64,000 nt of DNA from Zygnema cylindricum (Eukaryota; Streptophyta; Zygnematophyceae; Zygnematales; Zygnemataceae): NCBI GenBank assembly GCA_037447655.1, contig JBBHKE010002852.1, forward strand, positions 62,001-126,000, given 5' to 3'. A program made the translations under genes and the position numbers. Below, piece after piece: positions 26,474 through 35,549 of the stretch. The number at the start of each line of letters is the position of its first letter. Position 1 is the stretch's first letter. Under the pieces are notes generated by a model. It worked only from the letters and a program-made list of their open reading frames with translations. It was not told the origin of the DNA and searched no databases.

Positions 26474-29423
26474 ATGGCGTCATCACCACAAAAACAAGAC
26501 GGATGTATGAATGACTCAACGGAGGCCATCATGAAGTCGCCATCTGCTGCCGAACCACTGTTGAAGCGAGCGAGGCTAGAGCTCAGCAGCAAACCTAATG
26601 GAGAGAAAGAAGTTGACAGTGGACTGAGTGCATTCGAAAGTGTCAGCGGCAGTTTACCACCTGCAACATTAACAGAGCACTTGCCAGCTGTTATTCCTCT
26701 GGAACCTGTTTCTCTATCGCACTCTACACAAGATCAAACCATGCCTGATAGCCTTTCAGCTCCAATGGAAGATAAAATGACAGTGGAACCAACTGCAGAT
26801 GTCATCATTCATTCTGAAATAGCAGTCAGTGAAGCAGTGAATTTATCATTATCTGCTAATATGTCGACAGGTCCCTCAGTTGAAGAAAAAGACGTGAAAA
26901 CTGGAACTCCGGCCACTCTAGCCACGAGAGGAGGCAAAGAAAATGAAATGTTTTCAAAGAAAAAGAGGTTCAAGAAGCGCAAAATCGTCATGTTTTTCTG
27001 TTATTGTGGTGAGAAGTATCAGGGAATGCAACGCAATCCGGGAGCCATAACGATCGAGGGAATCTTGGAAGCGGCATTAAATAGAGCGGGCGCCATTGAA
27101 AATGAGAGCTTTGGAGACATGAGAAGCGTTGATTGGGCGAGAGCTGCCAGAACAGACAAAGGAGTGAGTGCAGTCGGTCAAGTCGTGTCAGGTCGAATGA
27201 TGATTGAACCAGCTGGTTTTGTGGAACGTGTGAACAAAGAACTTCCTCAAGACATAAGGCTGTTAGGGTTTAAACGGGTGACGAATGGATTCAACGCTAA
27301 GCAGCTCTGTGATAGGAGGAGATATGAGTATGTTATTCCCACTTTTGCATTTGATCCAGAATTTTTGAAGACGGAAGGAGTACAGCTGCGAAGCACTGTT
27401 TCAGGAGAGGGTGAGATTGAAAAAGTGTGTTTGTCTTCTGTAGAATCAGGGACTTTGAATGGGAGTTTAGGGCAGGAGGGTTTATCAGGAAATCAGAGTG
27501 ATTTGAACAGAACCGCGACTTCAGGGAATGGAACCATAGTGAGTGACGCAAACGGGAAAGAGAAAAACAGGGGCCAAGGGTTAGAGGAAGAGAGATCGAG
27601 GAATGGAGAGGCGATATTGGACGATGCATCAGAAGACAAGAAGAAGGATGATGTTAGATTGGAAGTTGAAGTAACTGAGGGGAGTGAGCTTGGAGACAGA
27701 GGGACTGTAGATATTGCAAAATTGGCATCTGTCATTGATGCAAGTGGAGAGTCAAAGCAGGAGGCAAAACCTGAAAGGCCTTCCGAGGGAGAAGTCAATG
27801 GAAGTTTGCCACAATGTATTTCACTAGGAGGAGAAGGGCAACTTGAGGGGAAATCGTTTGCGGTATTTGATGAGAAAGCGAGGGCGAGATTGGACAAAAT
27901 TTTAAGTTTGTATGAAGGAACACACAACTTCTATAACTTTACTTCTAGAATAAGTCCGGAGGATCCTAGTGCACTTCGGTACATCCTTTCTTTCAAAACA
28001 GTTGAAGTGTTCAATGAGGGTGGCATAGAGTTCGTGAAGTGCCATGTGTTAGGGCAGAGTTTTATGCTCCATCAAATTAGGAAAATGATTGGCCTAGCAG
28101 TCGCAATTATGCGAGGGTGTGCTCCGGAATCCATCATCACCACAGCTTTTAGGAGGTATGTTATTGTCCACTTTATGTTTCTTAGCAGTTTGTATTTTGA
28201 ATGCTGTATCTCTTTTTGGAATCTAACTAACTTCGAGGCGCTAATTCCTCTGTGTCTTCATAATTTTCATCTCTTTTTTTGGGCTTCAAAACGTTGAGAG
28301 GTGGTCCCACATTGTCTTGTTGCTCCTTTTTCACAGGAACTATGTTCATTCGTGGTTAGTCTTTGTTCTAATTGTTTGGTTACAATGTGACTGAGAGCAT
28401 GCTGCGATCTTGTGGTTCTTAAGTAAACGTTTCATTGTCTTTTTTGTCATTCTCTTCCAAGGAGATTTTTGACTTTCACCAAAATTCTCTCGCGATGTTT
28501 ACAGCATCTGTCCTGTTCGTTTGCTATCTTAATTGCATTATGATTACCATGTGTATTGATTTTTAAAAGCTCAAAACGCTTCATGGTCTTGTAGGCTTTA
28601 GGTTGAGGTTGCAGAAGGAAAAGCTTTCAGGTGATGTAGTACACCGTTATTGTTTTATTGTTAATAACACAAATTTCGTCCGGTTTTTTGCCCTATAAAC
28701 ACAAAATTGTTCCTTTTTTTCTTTACGTTATTGCTATTTGAACCGAAAATAGAACTAATAACACTAAAACAGTCTTCATACTAATTATTTCTTTAACGCT
28801 AAGAGCGAACCACGGTGAATCTTGGAACAGTGACTGACTGAGTTGTCACAAAAATAGGTAAAGTCTGGTGATTCTAGAAGTTGAGGTTACTAAACTGCAA
28901 CTCAGGTTCACATCCAGACGGCAATTGGAAATAGAGGAAGGATTTGTAAGAGAATCCGTAAGAGAATTATTAAGAGGGCTTGTACGAGAATTTGTGAGAG
29001 AACTTGTAAGAGAATTAGGAAGAGAATTTGTTAGGTCATCAGATCTGCAGTGAGCACCAATGGATGAAGAGTCTAAGGTGATTTACGAATTCGCTCTTCG
29101 GTTTTTTTGTCTGTTTATACAGGGACCGGAAAATCAACACTCCTATTGCACCAGAGGTTGGATTGTTTTTGGACGAATGTTTATACACCGGGTACAATCG
29201 AAAGTATGAGTTAACACACGAAGAAGTCAGTCTCGATTGTTTTCAGGAGCAAGTGGACACATTCAAACACAAAGTTCTTTACCCACACATTGCCGCAAAA
29301 GAGAAGCAAGACCAGAATGTGAGAATGTTTTTGCTCTCACTTAATGATAGTAACCATCCTGATTTTGTTTCCGCGTGGCAAGAAGAAAAAGAAAAGATAG
29401 CAAAGGCTTCGACTACTGCCTGA
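26474..29423 (+). CDS. PUS1: tRNA pseudouridine synthase, PUS1/TruA family
   Basis: Converts uridine to pseudouridine in tRNA. Two exons, 26474-28155 and 29123-29423, with donor GTATGT and acceptor ATACAG; they join in frame (AG + G) to give 660 aa ending in TGA. A disordered N-terminal leader of about 170 residues ends in the basic stretch KKKRFKKRK, a possible nuclear targeting signal. The catalytic core follows: FFCYCGEKYQGMQRNPG, AARTDKGVSAVGQ (nucleophile Asp about residue 228), RLLGFKRVTNGFNAK and CDRRRYEYVIP. The second half has EGTHNFYNFTSR, CHVLGQSFMLHQIRKMIGL and the C-terminal APEVGLFLDECLYTGYN. About 150 residues of acidic, low-complexity sequence are inserted between the two halves, longer than in most relatives. 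It is divergent from OEP80. Assignment to Pus1 rather than another TruA-family paralogue rests on core similarity. Confidence 0.95.
28642..28817. mobile_element. TA-MITE family copy in PUS1 intron
   Basis: The left terminus CACCGTTATTG is preceded by TA, and the right end gaaccacggtg mirrors it. At 176 bp it fits the short non-autonomous members of the family. Confidence 0.55.
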
Positions 29424-30552
29424 AATATGTCTTAACTCCTTCAGATTTGGTTACTATGTTTTATAAATAGTCTCCTTTGTATGTTTGTTCAAAAGAAGTA
29501 CTGAAGGTTTTCTCTAAAATGTCTCGAATATGGTTTCTGAGGTACGGTTCCTTTTTTTTTTTTCGATTAGTTATGTTTTTGTTTTTTAACTTTGTTTTGC
29601 CATAGGCAGTAGGTGATTGTTACCACATTACACCATCAATTTTTGTTATCCTATCAAAGCGTTTTGACTCATACTTCTAAAAAATGTACGCTACTTCCAC
29701 GATGCTTTTGTGCTTTATAATGCGACAGCGATTTTATCATCTTCAAATGTTACTTCGGTTCGATGCATTTTATACCATTCATTCAAATGTACAAAAACTA
29801 TCGGAAACGCTACATGTTGTTTTCTACCTTATGTTATGGATCCTCAAAATTTGGCCTCTTAGATTCTAATTTTCAATTGAACCTGTCAAGCAAACAAGCA
29901 TTAGCTCGGTCACTTCAAAATATATATGAGATTTTTTGGGGAAGAGAGGGGGAGGGGGAGGAGGAAAGAGGGGCGAAGCATAAGTTGCATATTGCATCAC
30001 TTTTTTCTAACTGTTGTTATATACTTTATGGCCTTTCTTTAAGAGTTCCCCTCACAATGCTATAAGAGTAAAAACGTTCTATTGAGTGCAGGTTTTACCC
30101 AAGATCGTAATTAGTGTTGATAACCCTATGGTGACCCGTAATGAGCCACTTGGCAAGACTTAAGTTAGTTTGATTAATGCGATTACCCCATTATCAGTAA
30201 CAATGTAGTAGTATTCATTAGTTCTAATAACAATGTAAGCTGTAACTTGTAAACACTAATTTTTTGTAACACCAATAGCGAGGAGCGGTGTACTGCACTA
30301 TTCAGGCCCTAAAAGGTTCTTTTTCCAAGAGAGAAAGCGAATCATAGAGGTTCCATTTGCATACAATGCCCGCATGAAACGCCCAAAAAATAATAAATAT
30401 GTGCATGGAACAAATGCACTGTTTTTAAAATGCTGACCAACTTTGACCTCATAACAAAAGAAAAAATAGAAAAACATTTAATAAAAAATACTACTACAAC
30501 TTAATCAAAACGAAACGAAACACATTTCGACGTCACTTCAAATATCTCTCTA
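29424..30552. other. PUS1 3' flank with MITE remnants
   Basis: No gene is seen. A short G-rich purine run lies near 29938-29975. A TA-MITE-related segment lies at about 30100-30292 (cccgtaatgagccacttggc; right end ccaatagcgaggagcggtgta). Confidence 0.5.
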
Positions 30553-30884
30553 CACCGTGAATAGGATTAGCCTCAATGACGCTAATTCAACATCCCCGGA
30601 TTTAGACCCTTGAATCTAAAATAAAATTAATAACTCTATTTTTTTATGTTAATAAAGGTAATGTTTAATTAGCGTTAATTACTTTTGACTGTTTTTAAAT
30701 AGTGAAATATAGGAAATGTGTTAGTCCATACTAAAACTGCTCATAATCTCGCACAGACGTGCAAAATAAGTGTACGACAAGGGCGTCTAAACTGGAAATT
30801 GAGTGCAAAAAGTGGATTGAGATTTGATTCCTTGTCATAAAGACAGTGGAAAAAATAGCATGAACCGGTTCCCACATGTTCCGG

Positions 30885-30980
30885 AACTCCCTCAACGTGC
30901 TCCCCCAAGCTTGGGAGACTTATGAGGTTGCTTTTAGTAGATATTTAATTTTGTTGAGGTCGGGGTTGTTGTGTTGGTTT
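30885..30980 (+). repeat. diverged second copy of the RT element's 3' end
   Basis: Matches 31745-31845 in ctcc.tcaacgtgctccccc, gggagactta.g.ggttgctttt and gtagatatt.aatt. In the reading frame of the downstream copy it contains stops (after GDL), so it is a dead tail of another copy lying just upstream in the same orientation. Confidence 0.75.
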
Positions 30981-30999
30981 AAGTAGGCGCTTCCCTCCG

Positions 31000-31802
31000 A
31001 TTCTTCGCGTGCCCGTCTTCTCTCTTATGGGGGACCTGGTTCTGGGTCTTAGCTTTTGGCTACACCTATTTTGTCCACTCCGCTTTTCACCTGCTCAGTT
31101 CACCACCGCCCTCCGGTTTCGCCTTGGCCTCCCTCATCCTCCTTTACTTGGCTCTCTTGTTTGTGCATGTGGTCGTGTCTTGGGGCCCGATGGTGTACAT
31201 TTGCTTCGTTGCTCCCATGGGGGAGATTTGATCCAGGCGCACGACACTATTCGCGACGCTGTTGCGACTATCGCTTCGGAAGGGGTCTTTTCTGTGCGTC
31301 GAGAGGTTTCTCATGTTGAGAGGTTTCTCATGTTATTCCCTTGTGTCAGATTGGTGTTGTTTTGCTTGATGGTGCCCGTCGCATCTTCGGTGATATTGTT
31401 TTGGCGAACCCTACTTCAGCTACAGTTGTTGGTCAGGCGGCCCGACATGTTGGGGTGGTAGCTCGTGATACCGCTAAGGCAAAGGAGCGTGATTATGCCC
31501 ACCCGGACCCTATGGATGACTTTATTCCGATGGCGGTCGAGATCTTTGGTTGTTTGGGTGTTGCACTGGACGAGTTTCTCCGTACTTGTGCTCGACGTGC
31601 TTTCGAGCGTCGAGGACTTGGGAGCCCTCCTCCTTCGGTTCTTATTGCTTTTTATCGTCAATGCTTATGTGTGGCTTTACAGCTAGTGCATGCTTCTATT
31701 CTCCTCCGATCGGCTGTTACGGTTATGGATCGTCGCCGTGTTTCAGAACTCCTTCAACGTGCTCCCCCGGGCTGGGGGGACTTACGGGGTTGCTTTTCGT
31801 AG
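31000..31802 (+). pseudogene. reverse-transcriptase-type retrotransposon ORF, C-terminal part, frameshifted
   Basis: The first frame carries ALRFRLGLPHPP and a Cys/His cluster (CACGRVLGPDGVHLLRCSHGG) followed by HDTIRDAV and VRREVSHV. The second frame carries VVLLDGARRIFGDIVLANPT and the tail FIPMAVEIFGCLGVALDEFL, ending at 31802. I recall this architecture from plant non-LTR-type RT proteins. The frame changes at a perfect 17-bp tandem duplication, 31301-31317/31318-31334, so the copy is broken. The catalytic RT core is absent, so this is a 5'-truncated copy. Confidence 0.75.
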
Positions 31803-31978
31803 ATATTGAATTGAGTTGGGGTTGGGATTTTAGTTTTGGTTTTGTGAGTTGCCGTGCTTTTTATTTTTTATTTTGAGTTTGGGTGCTTTTATTTTCTTTG
31901 TTGTTGTTTCTTTTTTTTTCCGAGGGGAAGGAGGTTTATTTACACTAATTATTTCATCTCTAATAGCGACTCACGGTA

Positions 31979-32197
31979 TATCTCCAAATTGGAAATGACG
32001 CAACGTGTCGTTTTCTGAAATTTTACGTACACTATGCGTACACAAAAAGTATACGAAATTTTCGAAAAGTTAAAAAACTATAAAAAATAACGCATTTTCG
32101 TAAAAAAGTAAAAAAAAGTACGAGTGAAACCTCTATGAAGCGAATGGACTATGATTGTTTTGTATCAGAGATTACTTCCGGGAAACAAAGTCAGTAA
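31979..32197. other. spacer between RT element and TIR element
   Basis: AT-rich sequence with many cgtac/gtacg words; no feature recognised. Confidence 0.4.
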
Positions 32198-33123
32198 GGG
32201 CTTGTCCCCATGTAACCGAAACTTTGAAACGTTACTTTGGATTTTAGCGCAGATTTTACGGTGTACTTTTCAAAGTGTGCATATGTCAATCGTTACTTGC
32301 GCGCTCATTACTTCGAATATGTGACAGTTGTAGACGTCTACAAAATGTGCGACAGTCTACGAAACGAAATGTAGACGAGTACGAAACTGCGATACTTCCC
32401 ACAAACGGCGACGGTTGTAGACGTCGAGGTTTTTGTGACGTTGTAGATGTTTAGGGTTTTGTGACATAGCGAAATCATGCTACCACGTGACGTCATCAGT
32501 ACGTACATTTTTCGCCATGGCTTCCCGATTTCGTTTTCTTATCTTTTATCATTCGATATGCCATCAAACTTAGACCAAAAATATATAAAAAAAAGAAAAA
32601 AAATAAACCTTTCATTTGATACTATTATTGCTGCATCTCGTGTAAATATGAGAGAAAGAGGAGTGGTCGAGTGAGAAAGAGGGGGAAAGAGGAGGACGCC
32701 GTAAAATTTTGCAAAGGACCCATGAAGGAAAGTTGAGGTTCGCGACCCCTTCAATTTTTTTTCCGTACATGTTTGTCATTTTCTTATGTGCATGCGCGTG
32801 ACGAGGAGTGAAAAAAATAGCGTGTACTTTCCTTCGTGAATTTTTTTTCGAAAACGTTTGACACGTGCAATCCAAGTTTTCTATTCGTCAATAAGGTAGT
32901 ATTTTGATAAAAATCAAGTCGCGATTTGATTCCAGTGCAAGTGTGAAGATGAGTCGCGATGATAATAACGCCAAATTGCCGTACCCTCCAAGTTCCAAGA
33001 GGACGCAAAATGTACTTGTGTTTTTGCCCATTTTTCGTACGGCGTAATATTTTCTCGTTACAAGTCCCATTTTCTGTGAAAACGACGGAAAAAAACCTTT
33101 ACTTGAACACATGGGGACACGCC
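32198..33123 (-). mobile_element. GGGC-TIR (PIF/Harbinger-like?) non-autonomous element, copy A
   Basis: Left end gggcttgtccccatgt, right end acatggggacacgcc: imperfect terminal inverted repeats of about 15 bp. The whole 926 bp is the reverse complement of 48519-49470, at roughly 85% identity by eye. The interior is non-coding, with palindromic gtagacgtctac units. No target duplication is clear for this copy. TIR style and the 3-bp duplication of copy B suggest PIF/Harbinger, but that is inference. Confidence 0.7.
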
Positions 33124-33135
33124 ATTAGGAGTTTT

Positions 33136-33395
33136 GACTTCCGTAACTTTGGATACCGGGGTGGTTCCATGGAACCTCGAGCTCAGTTCCGTTAAAGTCC
33201 AAGGAAGGCTGTCAATTGGACTGCTGACGTGGGAGAAGCCGGGCAGCCATCGCGTCAGCTGCCAGCTCATCATCTTTTGTCTTGTTGTGATTGTGTTTTT
33301 TATGGCGATCTCTTTGGGAAATGTGGCAGCACAGCTTGGTGAGTGGATATTGAAGGAAGTGCGAAAATTTACATTTGCTTTCTGCAATTTTCCTA
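33136..33395 (+). pseudogene. orphan inverted copy of receptor-kinase exon 1
   Basis: Homologous to the signal-peptide exon at 61406-61562, on the opposite strand. Shared features are the gacttccgt leader, the ggttc.atgga start region, the hydrophobic segment and a GNxAAQ end followed by the same GTGAGTGGATATTGAAGGAA donor and intron start. The cognate ATG is at 33169, but an in-frame TAA at 33193 stops it after eight codons. No malectin or kinase exon follows on this strand, so it is a dead duplicate. It begins 13 bp from the end of the TIR element. Confidence 0.8.
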
Positions 33396-33974
33396 AACCG
33401 ATAGACTAATCCTCGGTTTTTTAGCATTGGAGCGGTTTTACTGCGGTTTTAACAACGGTTTTACTAAAAGTAAACAGTTTATTTCGAAAGAAAATGACAT
33501 TTTTGCCTTCTAATTGAGGAACCGGGCCATTTAAACCAACTTCTGAGTAGAAAATCACATCTGCTGAAATTAGGCTCCTGTTTCTAATGGCAGGAAATAC
33601 ACAATTTGGTGATTTTTTTTTTCTATTTACCAAATTCACCAATTTTAGCTCACAAATTGGGGGCTAAATGGGGCGGAACGAAAAAACAAAGGAGGTTCAT
33701 CGAATCAGCTTTAAAGAATTTTATTTCTTGCCCAGGATTTATTCTACTGTAAAAGCTGTTACGTCAAAAAGAAAGAAAGCTGTTACGTTTAAAAATAAAG
33801 AGCATCGTTTATATTTTTGTAATTTTTTGTTAGTCTTGTATTCTGGAGAGTTTGCCCTTCAGTATAGGAAAGTCTCCATTGTCTTCAATCTATATTGCAC
33901 TCAATATTTCAAGTAATGAAAACCACAACTTTATAAAGTGATTTAAACTTCACCCTTTAACATTCATGAAGCTA

Positions 33975-34551
33975 CACTGAGGGGGAGCAAGAGATTGAGA
34001 TGGAGGAAAGAATGAGAGGAAGATTTGAAAGGGAGGGGGAAAGGGCGGCGTAGGAGGAGGGGAAAGGAGAGTGGGAGGGGGTGTGGGGGTGGCGGCAAGG
34101 ACGGGTGAGGAGGGGGAGAGGCGCCGAAGGTATTTTCAAGAGGGGAGGAGAGGGAGAGGAGGAGAGGGGCGCAAGCGGAGGGTGATAGGGTGAGAGATGG
34201 AGAATCGTTCTTAGTGTCAATAACACTAATTCGGTCGCGACTTTCCTTGGCCAAAAATCACAAAGTAGCCTCTCCCTCCCCCTTCCCTGTTCCCTCTCCC
34301 TGTCCCTATCCCTCTCCCATTTTCCCTCTCCCTCCTCTCCCCCCCCCCTCCCTCTCCCTCTCCGCCCCCCTCTCCCCCCCGCTCCCTTTTCTTCTCCCTG
34401 TCCCTCTCCCTCCCCCTCCCCCTCCCCCTAACATCATTATATAAGGACGTGGACTACAACCTGCCATGTCTCCTTGCACTAAATTAGTATTATTGATTCT
34501 AATTTCGCATTAACACAAATAAATCTTTAACGCTAATAAGGATGAGCGGTG
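33975..34551. mobile_element. TA-flanked element with purine arm and pyrimidine arm
   Basis: Left terminus TA|CACTG (33973-33979) and right terminus CGGTG|TA (34547-34553). The left arm (about 33980-34200) is nearly all G/A; the right arm (about 34262-34430) is nearly all C/T, so the two can pair into a long imperfect hairpin around a central cactaattcggtcgcg. Non-coding; the Pro/Ser/Leu-rich ORFs here are repeat artefacts. Confidence 0.65.
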
Positions 34552-35549
34552 TAGCTTTTGTCTCTATGACTAGTGGTTGCTCCTAGTCTAATGTACACGG
34601 ATACGTTACAGATTTTATACTCTTTCATAATGTGGCATAACTTTCAGAAAGGTTGAGATCAGCTATTTGTCGCTTCTGGAATTGTCTGAATTGAAGTGTG
34701 TGTGACATGTGAGACCTGGTAAGGTGACAATATTTTCAACATTCACCTTTCAACCACAGTAAATCTTGTGACAACTGACTTAACCATTACTAAATTATTC
34801 TGTTCACAAGTCAATTGTCACAAAAACAACACACGGAAACCATAAAAATGCTCGCCTATTCAGTCGTTTTTAACATAGCCTTTGCAAGATGGGTGTGTAT
34901 TGTTGCATTACTTTGCATCAGTCAATATGCATTCAAGATTCGCAAGCTATTTGCAACCTATGATTGGTCATGCCATATGATTCCATAAGTTTCCAACTTA
35001 TTGTCAGAGGATAGAAAGAGAGGGTAAACAGACAAGAAAGAGAATATAATTTATTAATCATTCAAGATCAAAAAGATCACCTACAAATTGGAAGTTCAGG
35101 GGCTATTTCTATCAACTGACAATACTGTTCATAACTTATTAAAACACGGCCTCTATGCTTTTTGACCCTTTTAAGTAGCTTTCATTTGTGTTGTTACGAC
35201 GGTTAAAGGTATTCTAACTGGCCCAGGTTGATTACAATTAAAAAGAGGTGTCTATCCTTGAAACAAAATCTTATATAATCTGTTCGAAAACTGTCAAGTC
35301 AAAATTTGATCTCCTAAAAGACATGTCTACATACAACTTTATAATGACACCACAGATTTCCACCTTCACAATACATGCCTCTACTTCTAATATTCCCACT
35401 TTTTGGAACCAGTGAAACCATGCGACTGAAGGAACAGTCCCATTGCGTCTAAAACATATGGCTCTACTTTATACTAAAGATGTTGGTGAAACGTTGTTTT
35501 TAAACCAAATTGCTCTCAAGATAAAAGTTTTTGCAATGTTGTCAAAAGG
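34552..35549. other. 3' flank of the receptor-kinase gene
   Basis: AT-rich sequence downstream (- strand) of the kinase stop codon, presumably including its 3' UTR. No ORF or RNA gene is seen. Confidence 0.5.

Larger units (their letters stand above)
30553..31978. mobile_element. TA-MITE interrupted by a reverse-transcriptase fragment
   Basis: The left end CACCGTGAATAGG follows TA at 30551-30552, and the right end ctaatagcgactcacggta lies near 31978. The left interior (tttaattagcgtt..., ttttaaatagtg) resembles the 62987-63473 element. The RT fragment sits between these ends, so it probably inserted into an older TIR element. Confidence 0.45.

Noticed and set aside
33964-34444. Pro/Ser-rich ORFs
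   Set aside because: Same artefact, from the purine/pyrimidine arms of a TIR element.
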